A stretch of 6,483 bases of DNA from Actinomycetota bacterium (GCA_947496345.1 CANMCL010000051.1:1-6483), one strand, 5' to 3'; numbered from the stretch's first letter, positions 1 through 5,760 are shown. Notes: generated by a model from the letters alone, not told the origin. Made by a program: numbers and translations.

Positions 1-1
1 T

Positions 2-270
2 TTCCGACATCTGAATGGCATTAGCAAGCACTCTTGCTACGGTTTACACATGCCAATTCAGTCAGAAAACCTTCACGAGGATAAGTTCTATCTCGATCCA
101 TTTCCAGTGTGGGAGCAATTGCGCAAGAACACCGCACGCTTTTCGAACGCGGAGTTACCTACGCCCTAATGGGCAAGCGTGCGATGGGCATAAAGGATCT
201 CGAAAAGATTTTAGTTGATAACCCTGATTACCCAGAGGTCGAGAAAAAGTTGACCGAGTTAAAGAAGTAA
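2..270 (+). pseudogene. 3' part of a TPR protein gene, broken by a frame change
   Basis: This is the end of a gene entering from the left. Frame 2 is open from base 2 and reads protein-like text (a segment YLDPFPVWEQLRK at about 89-127) before a stop at 167-169. Frame 1, which is closed by stops at 22-24 and 82-84, carries the convincing C-terminus from about 127 to the TAA at 268-270. That C-terminus matches one tetratricopeptide repeat with exact spacing: Gly8, Tyr11, Gly15, Gly20, Leu24, Ile27 and Pro32 (the last in the text VDNPDYPEV). Joining the two frames near 125-130 gives a continuous, sensible polypeptide, so I infer a frameshift, either a real lesion or an assembly error. A shorter intact ORF using GTG 109-111 is possible but has no clear ribosome site. 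A TPR scaffold would bind other proteins; its partner cannot be told from this fragment. Confidence 0.5.
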
Positions 271-278
271 CACAAAAT
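250..278 (+). promoter_or_regulatory. Possible sigma-70-type promoter for the tRNA-like gene
   Basis: A TTGACC hexamer (250-255) lies 17 bases before CAAAAT (273-278), inside and just past the end of the TPR gene. The -35 matches consensus at 5 of 6 positions and the -10 at 4 of 6. It would start transcription near 285 and read through the hairpin at 312-344 into the tRNA-like gene. This is pattern matching only. Confidence 0.3.
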
Positions 279-290
279 CGTTTTTAAATC

Positions 291-299
291 TTATCCACA
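291..299 (+). promoter_or_regulatory. Single perfect DnaA-box 9-mer
   Basis: TTATCCACA is the consensus DnaA-binding 9-mer and sits in an A+T-rich stretch after the TPR gene stop. I see only one copy, and no dnaA, dnaN or other origin gene nearby, so it does not mark an origin. It could be an isolated DnaA titration or regulatory site, or chance. Confidence 0.35.
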
Positions 300-307
300 G
301 CGAAAGC

Positions 308-344
308 AAAAAACCTAAATCAGTTTCATCAACTGACTTAGGTT
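308..344 (-). terminator. Intrinsic terminator reading leftward
   Basis: Bases 312-325 pair with 331-344 as a 14-bp stem with a single mismatch (a319/c337) and a 5-base loop. On the minus strand the stem runs directly into six T residues (313-308), the classical Rho-independent layout. On the plus strand no T-run follows, so its main direction is leftward. The nearest minus-strand gene ends at 493, so a transcript from it would cross the antisense of the tRNA-like element before stopping here. It could also shield the left gene from antisense transcription. Confidence 0.6.
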
Positions 345-355
345 CTGTCCTGCGT

Positions 356-429
356 ACCGCTGTAGCTCAATGGATAGAGCATCCCACCAACTATGGGAAG
401 TGTAGCGGGTTCGAATCCCGCCAGCGGTA
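356..429 (+). tRNA. tRNA-like gene with a non-canonical anticodon loop (nominal Val-AAC)
   Basis: A full cloverleaf can be folded. The acceptor is ACCGCTG (356-362) with CAGCGGT (422-428), then T8-A9. The D stem is GCTC/GAGC with a normal GG-containing loop, the anticodon stem TCCCA/TGGGA (382-386/394-398), the T stem GCGGG/CCCGC with loop TTCGAAT, and the discriminator A429. No CCA is encoded. Several points are wrong for a working tRNA. The anticodon loop is CCAACTA, so position 33 is C, not the near-universal U, and position 37 is a pyrimidine. The variable region (399-404) has six bases rather than five. Read formally, the anticodon is AAC (valine), rare in bacteria. The acceptor stem also extends outward to 11 perfect pairs. 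It may be a degenerate tRNA, a tRNA-derived attachment-site remnant, or a structured non-tRNA RNA. Stems and T-arm are certain; function is not. Confidence 0.6.
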
Positions 430-437
430 CGCACCAC

Positions 438-479
438 AAAGTGGCCTCACACTTGTTACGTGAGGCCACTTTACTTTTA
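438..479 (+). terminator. Terminator hairpin after the tRNA-like gene
   Basis: Bases 438-450 and 460-472 form a perfect 13-bp inverted repeat (AAAGTGGCCTCAC arm) with a 9-base loop. The stem ends in TTT and is followed by ACTTTT, a T-rich tail in the plus direction. It lies six bases after the 11-bp stem of the tRNA-like element, so it fits as its terminator. It may also help end the minus-strand gene that stops at 493, though no T-run follows on that strand. Confidence 0.7.
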
Positions 480-492
480 CTACTCTGCGTAA

Positions 493-978
493 CTACCCAC
501 AACTAATGTTGTGAATTTCGGCAAACATATCCGCCACTTTTCCCGGACGCTCTAACACGTAATCACCACAGACCTGGCAGAAAGCATCAAAGTAATAAAC
601 CCCGCGCTCTTCCATCCACTTGTAGTCAAAAATAAACGCAACAACCGCTTCACCGAAATCCGGCAACGATCGATGCCCGCGCGCACGATGCGCCGCATCC
701 AATTCCAACTGCGCAAGCCCACCGACTTCGGCCTTGGCCCCCATTGGAATCACCAACCCACAAGTGCAGCGCCATTCTTGGCCGCAGTAATTTACATAAC
801 CCCAATGCCACTTCTGATCTTGCCAACCCTTTAAATTGGCATAACGCAGCCAATTCTTAAAGCGCCCGTACTTTTCCATCGTTCCGCCAGGTGTGTCATT
901 CTGTTTTTGCTTTAGCTCGTCCTCACTGGTTATCTTTAGATCCACATACTTCTTCGCACTCTTCTTTGCTTTTGGCAT
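493..978 (-). CDS. Hypothetical protein with two Cys/His putative zinc sites
   Basis: The product is a 161-aa soluble protein that I do not recognise. The first 10 residues are Lys-rich. Residues about 37-61 are rich in Trp and Tyr. Two similar clusters then follow: C71-x-C73-G with H97 and H102, and C134-x2-C137-G with H156 and C160. The parallel spacing suggests two zinc-ribbon or treble-clef-like modules, possibly a duplicated fold binding nucleic acid or protein; this is inference. I prefer ATG at 976-978 over the GTG at 985-987. AAGGAC (994-989 on the minus strand) is ten bases before the ATG but only one base from the GTG, too close to work. The gene stands alone, divergent from the TPR operon and tail-to-tail with the tRNA-like element. 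There is no signal peptide or membrane segment. Confidence 0.75.
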   Translation of the reverse strand: MPKAKKSAKKYVDLKITSEDELKQKQNDTPGGTMEKYGRFKNWLRYANLKGWQDQKWHWGYVNYCGQEWRCTCGLVIPMGAKAEVGGLAQLELDAAHRARGHRSLPDFGEAVVAFIFDYKWMEERGVYYFDAFCQVCGDYVLERPGKVADMFAEIHNISCG

Positions 979-1088
979 AACAAACACAGTCCTTAATGGA
1001 CCTCATATAGAGACCCGCTCTTCTGGCGGTGTCATTCATCGCCAGCAGGTCTTCTTTAGAACCACCGTGCGCGGTTGGCGCGGTTGGT

Positions 1089-1118
1089 ACTAAGCAAGCT
1101 AAAGGCTTAACGCTTAGT
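1089..1118. repeat. Two-tier inverted repeat (hairpin)
   Basis: ACTAAGC (1089-1095) pairs with GCTTAGT (1112-1118), and just inside it AAGC (1096-1099) pairs with GCTT (1105-1108) around a 5-base loop, leaving AAC as a bulge. There is no T-run on either strand, so it is not a clear terminator. It may be an operator or RNA structure in the leader of the minus-strand gene. Confidence 0.4.
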
Positions 1119-1191
1119 TCTTGACCTAGGTAAAAGGTACATCCAGCCGCTGACAATCAACCATTACCCCGCCGAATACACCAAACCCACC

Positions 1192-1205
1192 CGAACACCT
1201 GTTCG
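1192..1205. promoter_or_regulatory. LexA-binding SOS box
   Basis: CGAACACCTGTTCG is a perfect CGAAC-N4-GTTCG palindrome, the core of the Gram-positive and actinobacterial LexA operator. It overlaps the place where the -35 element of the promoter at 1213-1221 would lie. LexA bound here would therefore block RNA polymerase until DNA damage triggers LexA self-cleavage. The gene served is most likely the rightward TPR operon (start 122 bases away); the minus-strand zinc-protein gene starts over 200 bases away. The site is seen in the sequence; regulation is inferred from the established motif. Confidence 0.75.
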
Positions 1206-1212
1206 AAATCTG

Positions 1213-1221
1213 TGTTACTCT
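1213..1221 (+). promoter_or_regulatory. Extended -10 promoter of the TPR-HEPN operon
   Basis: TGTTACTCT fits TG-N-TANNNT, an extended -10 element. A 17-base spacer places the -35 hexamer at 1193-1198, inside the SOS palindrome, where the bases (GAACAC) do not match consensus; an extended -10 can make up for that. The expected start near 1228 leaves an untranslated leader of about 100 bases. Confidence 0.45.
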
Positions 1222-1326
1222 CCGCTTCCCCCTAAGGAACCCCCAAGCCACAGCAAGACCCCTTGTCAGTGACCCTCGGTAACTTTTGCAACTGTCCGAA
1301 GCACATTCCCGAAGAAGAAGGAAACG

Positions 1327-2271
1327 GTGAGCGCAGAAAACAACAATGAGAACAACACCCAAGAGCTAGAACTCTGGGAGCGAATGAGTACGACCGAAGG
1401 TGCCGAAAGAGCTGAAGTCTTAGATGAACTCAGCCACATCGCATTCCGGCGAGATGCTTTCAACGAATGCTTACAACTCGTTGATACATCAATCGATATC
1501 TACTTCAAACTAGGTATGGATTCACATATTAAAGAACTTATCCACCTCTATGAAGGAAAAGCATATTCACTGCGTCACTTAAAGCGCCAGGCAGAATCTG
1601 CAGATACCTTCGAAGAAATAGCCAAGTTGTTTCAGATCGATGATGACACAACTGGTTATATCAAAGCCAAACGCGCCGCCGCCTGCGATTGGTATGACGC
1701 CAGAGAATGGCAGAAAAGTCTCGACAGTCACCTAGCCGCACAAAGTGCAATTGATCCAGATGCCACACCGATGTCGATGGGGATCGACCTTCTAAATATC
1801 GGAACAGCACAGATCAAATTAGAGATGCACACCGAAGCAATTGCAACGTTCCTAAGCGCTCGCAAACTATTTAAAGAAGCAAAGAATCCGGAATACGTTA
1901 ACTGGGCCGATCAATATCTAGCGATTACATATGTAGTCCTAGAAAATGGCCCAGAAGCGAAGTTCCACGCCAAGCATTACTTCAACTATTCAAAAGTTGC
2001 CGAAGATATGTCAATGGAAGGCTTTGCACGTTATCGCCTCGGCGTCGCACATCTACTCTGCCAAGAGTATGAAGATGCTCAACGAGAATTAGTATCGGCC
2101 CTAGAACAATTAACACTCGATGAAAACAAAGATTGGGAAGAGATCCTCGGTGCAAACCAAGCACTAGCCAAAGCGCTCACCGCACTTGGCAAAGAGGAAG
2201 AAGCCAATATCCGGCTAGAGCGCATAGCCACTATCGCAGAAACAATCTTCGGCGATGCAGATGCCGCATAA
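1327..2271 (+). CDS. Tetratricopeptide-repeat (TPR) solenoid protein
   Basis: The 314-aa product is acidic and wholly helical in pattern. About seven TPR-like helix pairs run from residue 28 to the end. Clear repeats carry the texts EGKAYSLRHLKRQAESADTF, LNIGTAQIKLEMHTEAIATF, RLGVAHLLCQEYEDAQREL and LAKALTALGKEEEANIRLE. There is no catalytic domain, signal peptide or membrane segment, so it should act in the cytoplasm as a protein-binding scaffold or sensor. GTG 1327 is the only usable start after an in-frame stop at 1270-1272, and AAGGA (1318-1322) is placed four bases before it. It is the first gene of a three-gene set and ends inside the start of the next gene, which implies coupled translation. 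The SOS box upstream suggests damage control. The partner is unknown; the HEPN protein two genes downstream is the natural candidate. Confidence 0.85.
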   Translation: MSAENNNENNTQELELWERMSTTEGAERAEVLDELSHIAFRRDAFNECLQLVDTSIDIYFKLGMDSHIKELIHLYEGKAYSLRHLKRQAESADTFEEIAKLFQIDDDTTGYIKAKRAAACDWYDAREWQKSLDSHLAAQSAIDPDATPMSMGIDLLNIGTAQIKLEMHTEAIATFLSARKLFKEAKNPEYVNWADQYLAITYVVLENGPEAKFHAKHYFNYSKVAEDMSMEGFARYRLGVAHLLCQEYEDAQRELVSALEQLTLDENKDWEEILGANQALAKALTALGKEEEANIRLERIATIAETIFGDADAA

Positions 2272-2737
2272 CCCACGTGCCACTGCAGCGGTTGCAATCG
2301 CAGCCGCTGCAGCCTTAGGCACAACACTTCTCCTGAACTCCATTGCACCAAGTAGTAAGTCAATCTCAACTGCCGCAAAAGACATTTACACCTGGGATTG
2401 CGAACTTCCCGAATTTCAAACGAAGGCCATCACTCTTACCTGTGCCGATGGTGGTCTCTACGTTGATCAAATAACCTGGACTACCTGGAGCAAAACAGGT
2501 GCCACCGGTACCGGGACCTTCCATGAAAACCTTTGCGAACCCAGCTGCGCCGAGGGCAAGTTCGTTAGCGCACCAGTTAACGTTGAACTTTCCAACTTAA
2601 CTGCCCGCAAAGGAAAGAATTACCTTAGAACCCTAGACATAAGCACCCAAGACGGAAAAGATTTCCCCTGGGGCAAAGCAAATGGCTATCAATGGGATGT
2701 CATGGAATTCGCCGAGATGAGCCAACAAAGTGAATAA
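2255..2737 (+). CDS. Small exported Cys-rich protein of an actinobacterial secreted family
   Basis: The 160-aa product starts with a short basic stretch and an Ala/Leu-rich hydrophobic segment (residues 9-31), a signal peptide or membrane anchor with possible cleavage after SIA. No lipobox cysteine is present. The exported part has four cysteines (49, 63, 94, 98), likely two disulfides. It shows the pattern LTCADGGLYVDQITWTTW, then ATGTGT, then C94-x3-C98-A-E-G, which I recognise from small secreted actinobacterial proteins of unknown function. ATG 2255 overlaps the TPR gene by 17 bases; ATG 2261 is an equally good start (overlap 11). Neither has a ribosome site, so translation probably depends on the upstream gene. 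It overlaps the HEPN gene by 8 bases. An exported member between two cytoplasmic ones is odd for a single-purpose operon. Confidence 0.8.
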   Translation: MQMPHNPRATAAVAIAAAAALGTTLLLNSIAPSSKSISTAAKDIYTWDCELPEFQTKAITLTCADGGLYVDQITWTTWSKTGATGTGTFHENLCEPSCAEGKFVSAPVNVELSNLTARKGKNYLRTLDISTQDGKDFPWGKANGYQWDVMEFAEMSQQSE

Positions 2738-3821
2738 TCAAAATTTGTTCCCTAATGATGAAGTTCGACAAGTTGGCTTTAGTTTGCTTAGCGAGTATCA
2801 AAATGGACTATTCCCCGAAATTGAGAAAATTCTGCAACCAATCTATGGAGATGATTGGTTTAAAAAGTGTTTATCTGAAGAAAAATGGAGATGGAAGAAC
2901 CCAAGCAAGGATTTGTATACACTCCTAAAAGAAGCAGTAGATTTTAATAACCAAAATTTTAGAATGGCCATTGCTAAATCAATGTTTGATAGGCATACAT
3001 TAACCGATATAGAACTTGAAGAAATCCGCAAAATCTTTAAATATCGAAATAAATGGGCGCATGATCAAAGTGATCTTGAAAACCAGGTGAATTCAAAGGA
3101 TTTAAGAAACTTAACCAAATTAATAAAGAAGTACGCCATGAATGAGAGTACTAAACTCTCGTGCGAAGAAATTTTGAAAAGTGAATCTCCAAGAGATCTA
3201 ATTCTTTCAATTCCTGCTGTTGCCCGAAACCTTCCAGAAAACTTCCGAACCTCAAAGCAAATTACAAACATTGTGTCAATATTGAAAAATACTGATATTT
3301 CTCAAGCTTCCAATTCGGAGATGCTCATACAAATGCAGGATGGTTTGAGAACCGCATTTCACGCGTGGCGGCGCACCCAATTACAGTTGGAAATTCTTTT
3401 GCTTCACCATAGAGCCCTACAGGCGCAAATCATGGGCAAAATATTGGTAGATGCAAATTCGTTTAGAGAGGACCTTACAATTGAATCCCTGGGACACTTT
3501 GAGTTTAACGATAAGAGCGCTGAGCTTGAATTGATGCATGAAGTTGGGCGATTATCAGGGAACCTTAATTTGTATACAAGTCCTCTCGTTGAACAAATCC
3601 AAAAGCAGGTTGAGGAGATCTTAAAAACACAGGAGGAGCTTTCTAAATCTACAGGTGAGGGAAATTGTGTCTGTGATTACTGCAAGATCGACCTTCACGG
3701 ATTCGGACCCTTTAGTGACAGTGACGTAGAGATACAACAATTTCTTGAGGAAGAGGTGTTTAATCAAGCTTTTGGTGTGCGCTTCATCAAAGTGTTAAAT
3801 GAGGAAACAGAGGAATATTAA
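2730..3821 (+). CDS. HEPN-domain protein (Swt1-like), putative RNase
   Basis: The 363-aa product has an N-terminal all-helical region (about 10-135) resembling Swt1-type HEPN domains: YGDDW at 39-43, then helices ending in RNKWAH (106-111), the R-x4-H active-site motif of metal-independent HEPN ribonucleases. The middle (about 140-310) is helical with coiled-coil-like stretches. The C-terminus has C313-x-C315-x2-C318 and H323, a possible zinc site, then an acidic tail. HEPN proteins cut RNA in toxin-antitoxin, CRISPR and abortive-infection systems; a toxin role here is inference. Start GTG 2730 overlaps the previous gene by 8 bases and lacks a good ribosome site, so translation is likely coupled; no in-frame ATG lies near. 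The gene is strikingly A+T-rich: bases 2941-3000 hold 16 G+C of 60, against 33 of 60 at 1681-1740 in the TPR gene. This suggests a separate, transferred origin. It stops two bases from the convergent kinase gene. Confidence 0.8.
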   Translation: MNNQNLFPNDEVRQVGFSLLSEYQNGLFPEIEKILQPIYGDDWFKKCLSEEKWRWKNPSKDLYTLLKEAVDFNNQNFRMAIAKSMFDRHTLTDIELEEIRKIFKYRNKWAHDQSDLENQVNSKDLRNLTKLIKKYAMNESTKLSCEEILKSESPRDLILSIPAVARNLPENFRTSKQITNIVSILKNTDISQASNSEMLIQMQDGLRTAFHAWRRTQLQLEILLLHHRALQAQIMGKILVDANSFREDLTIESLGHFEFNDKSAELELMHEVGRLSGNLNLYTSPLVEQIQKQVEEILKTQEELSKSTGEGNCVCDYCKIDLHGFGPFSDSDVEIQQFLEEEVFNQAFGVRFIKVLNEETEEY

Positions 3822-3823
3822 AA

Positions 3824-5695
3824 CTAGCGAACCGGCGCGATAACGCTGAATGTGCCAAGTTCTAGTCCGTAACCCTCACGGAGCGTCTTTGTGAATATTT
3901 GCGCCAGAGAGCGGTCGCCACTCTCACTCGATTCCAGGAACATAATGAAGTTTGGCAGATCTTCAGAAGGCAGGTCCCATCCAATCACCGACATTGCTAA
4001 TTTCTGTTTATCCGAAAGCTTTGGCCGAACTGATAAATCAGCGGCAGCTTCGATTGTCCGTGATTGATCAGGTTCGGAATATCCCTGGAAATAGATATCT
4101 TTGTAAAGATCTGATTCAATCTCAAATATGAATCGTTTGCCCCGCTTGCTCGACAACGAGTGGACTAAGAACTTTTCTACTTCTTCCCACGTGCGTTGTT
4201 TGCCAACGATCTGCGCGCCATCTTCATTCTCGCGAACTTCAACCTTTGCCGTCCGTGGCATTTCAACAAGAGGCGTTTCAATTTTATCTGCAGGAGTCAG
4301 TGGTTGCGTTAGTAGATTAACAATTCTGCGGTACCCGAGAACCCCAACAACGATACCAATCACTCGTAAACCAGATAAGAAACCTGAAGGTGGCTGGTTA
4401 GCCTCAGCGATAGTTCCCATCAACACAAAGAGCGAAAAGAAAGATTGCAGTGCCAACTGAAGTTTTAGGGATTTAAAGCCAATCTTTCGCCCCCACCAAA
4501 TTGTCGCCACCGGTGAGAAAATCCCAAAACTAGTGACATAAGCCAGACCAGAAATTGCCAGAGGTAGTTTCTGTTCGTAGCGAAAACCTTTAGTGCGCTT
4601 CATTTTTGACACTACCCAATAAGCAAGCAGTGGTACGCCACCAAGAAATATTGACCAAAGAGTTAAACCCTTGTATTTAAATGCAGTCCTTGCACCGCTT
4701 TGAACTCGCGGATCTCGTGCTAAATCTGAAGGCTTTAAAAATGCAATTTTTGCTAAGTCGCCAGCTTCATTGACCATGTCAATTTTTTTCTGAAAGTTAT
4801 CTGGTGTTTTGAAGGGTGCGGCTGGCTTCTTAGCAACCTGTGGCTTATTTGCCCGGTTAATAATTGGGCGTGCAGTGGCAGATGGTTCTAGTCGGTCAAT
4901 CAAAGAAAGTGCGGTAGCGGCCGAACATCTCTGTTCGCGTGACTTAGCGTGCATCTTGCGGAGCAATTGAATCTGATTAGTGCTCAAACCTTTGTAATCG
5001 GGCTCATCACTAATAATTGAAGGCAGATAGTTATTTACTGTATTGGCTTTAAAAGCATGGTTACCGGTGCCAAGTTTGACCAATAGTGAAGCGGCTACGA
5101 AGATGTCATCTTCAATCGCTGGCGGCAAAGTTCCGTATTCGGGAGAAGTCCAGCCGTTCGCGCCAAAGATCTTGGTGCTATTCGAATTGTAATTTCCATC
5201 TTTTCTGGCAATGCCAAAATCAATCAGCTTTGCGCCACGACCATCAATGATCACATTGCCTGGATTTAAGTCTCCGTGAATTATCTTCTTTGAATGAGCG
5301 TACTTAAGTGCAGAGAGAATGTCGCGCGCTCGGTCGAACCAGATTTTTTCAGGTGCAGGTCCATACTGCTCTAACTCCTCAGCGACGGTATTTCCCTTGT
5401 AGCGCTCCATTGCAAACCAGGGTGTAGCGGAATCAAAATTTGCTTCGTACAGGCGGCAAATATTTGGATGATCTAGCTCGGAGAGAATTTTCATTTCGCG
5501 TTTAAAGCGGCGAACGTAGTCTTCATAATCATCTCCGAAATGATCGGAGTTAATAATTTTTACGATTGCAAATTTGTTGTTATCTAAATGCTTAACCTCA
5601 ATAGTCTGACCAAAACCACCACGCCCGATGGGACGGATACCCTGCCAGCGGCCAAATACAGGAGCGTTATTCGCTGGTTTCTTGGGGGCGGCCAC
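3824..5695 (-). CDS. Membrane-anchored Hanks-type Ser/Thr kinase with YbjN/TY-chaperone-like C-terminus
   Basis: The 623-aa product begins with a kinase domain (about 15-275). It has the glycine loop GRGGFG (24-29), Lys46 in AIVK, Glu67 in the C helix, catalytic loop HGDLNPGN (140-147, Asp142 and Asn147), DFG (159-161), SPE (184-186) and Asp197. All key catalytic residues are present. HGD replaces HRD, a non-RD kinase, so activation-loop phosphorylation may not be the switch. A Pro/Lys/Ala-rich linker (271-340) leads to four hydrophobic segments near 344-362, 377-400, 410-430 and 439-462. The C-terminus (about 502-620) shows an aromatic-Gln pair, LSDKQKLAMSVIGWDLP and a final helix, like the YbjN/type III chaperone-like (TY-Chap) domains common in actinobacteria; this match is from memory. 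With an even number of segments both ends should be cytoplasmic. GTG 5693-5695 is the start, with CAGGGG touching it. It follows the 238-codon gene by 65 bases. Confidence 0.88.
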   Translation of the reverse strand: MAAPKKPANNAPVFGRWQGIRPIGRGGFGQTIEVKHLDNNKFAIVKIINSDHFGDDYEDYVRRFKREMKILSELDHPNICRLYEANFDSATPWFAMERYKGNTVAEELEQYGPAPEKIWFDRARDILSALKYAHSKKIIHGDLNPGNVIIDGRGAKLIDFGIARKDGNYNSNSTKIFGANGWTSPEYGTLPPAIEDDIFVAASLLVKLGTGNHAFKANTVNNYLPSIISDEPDYKGLSTNQIQLLRKMHAKSREQRCSAATALSLIDRLEPSATARPIINRANKPQVAKKPAAPFKTPDNFQKKIDMVNEAGDLAKIAFLKPSDLARDPRVQSGARTAFKYKGLTLWSIFLGGVPLLAYWVVSKMKRTKGFRYEQKLPLAISGLAYVTSFGIFSPVATIWWGRKIGFKSLKLQLALQSFFSLFVLMGTIAEANQPPSGFLSGLRVIGIVVGVLGYRRIVNLLTQPLTPADKIETPLVEMPRTAKVEVRENEDGAQIVGKQRTWEEVEKFLVHSLSSKRGKRFIFEIESDLYKDIYFQGYSEPDQSRTIEAAADLSVRPKLSDKQKLAMSVIGWDLPSEDLPNFIMFLESSESGDRSLAQIFTKTLREGYGLELGTFSVIAPVR

Positions 5696-5748
5696 CCCTG
5701 AATACTGACAGCCCTGAGCGCTATTTTCTAGCGGTAATCAGGGTGATT
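5696..5748 (-). promoter_or_regulatory. Hairpin in the leader of the kinase gene
   Basis: On the minus strand CCCTGA (5743-5738) pairs with TCAGGG (5717-5712), and CGCTA (5733-5729) pairs with TAGCG (5723-5719) around GAAAA, with an asymmetric internal loop. No T-run follows, so it is not a standard terminator. A second TCAGGGG (from 5701) abuts the kinase GTG start. CACCCTGA (from 5745) could pair with TCAGGGGTG there, with one bulged G, hiding the start. The two pairings exclude each other, which would suit translational control of the kinase relative to the gene upstream. This is structural inference only. Confidence 0.4.
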
Positions 5749-5760
5749 CGGCAGGTTTAA

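Larger units (their letters stand above)
988..1326. other. Divergent intergenic regulatory region
   Basis: About 340 bases separate two divergent genes. The region contains small inverted repeats at 1023-1045 (CTGGCG/CGCCAG) and 1089-1118, a tandem 9-mer at 1069-1086, the SOS box at 1192-1205, an extended -10 at 1213-1221, and a leader of roughly 100 bases before the TPR start. No ORF here has both a convincing start and ribosome site. A minus-strand frame open across 923-1156 (TTG start) reads fairly protein-like but overlaps the zinc-protein gene, and I do not accept it. Confidence 0.6.

Noticed and set aside
15..218. 67-codon plus-strand frame starting at ATG 15
   Set aside because: Its text lacks family-like features and overlaps the two frames that carry the TPR gene.
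291..299. Replication origin suggested by the DnaA box
   Set aside because: Only one 9-mer is present, with no cluster, no unwinding element and no origin-linked genes in the window.
1069..1086. Tandem repeat of GCGCGGTTG
   Set aside because: Two copies of nine bases are too few to call a functional repeat; recorded only as part of the intergenic region.
1121..1149. Rightward promoter from TTGACC at 1121
   Set aside because: No -10-like hexamer lies 16-18 bases downstream.
923..1156. Minus-strand frame with protein-like text ending in a Cys-rich tail
   Set aside because: It begins only with TTG without a ribosome site and overlaps the N-terminus of the zinc-site protein, whose start has a well-placed AAGGAC.
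1269..1349. Possible 26-codon leader peptide starting at GTG 1269 with two Cys codons
   Set aside because: There is no ribosome site, the frame has no clear coding signal, and it overlaps the well-supported TPR start.
2255..2350. Lipoprotein signal in the exported protein
   Set aside because: The hydrophobic segment is not followed by a lipobox cysteine; the first Cys is residue 49, well past it.
4922..4937. CGAAC-N6-GTTCG palindrome resembling a LexA box
   Set aside because: The spacer is six bases instead of the four required by the Gram-positive LexA operator, and it lies deep inside the kinase coding sequence.
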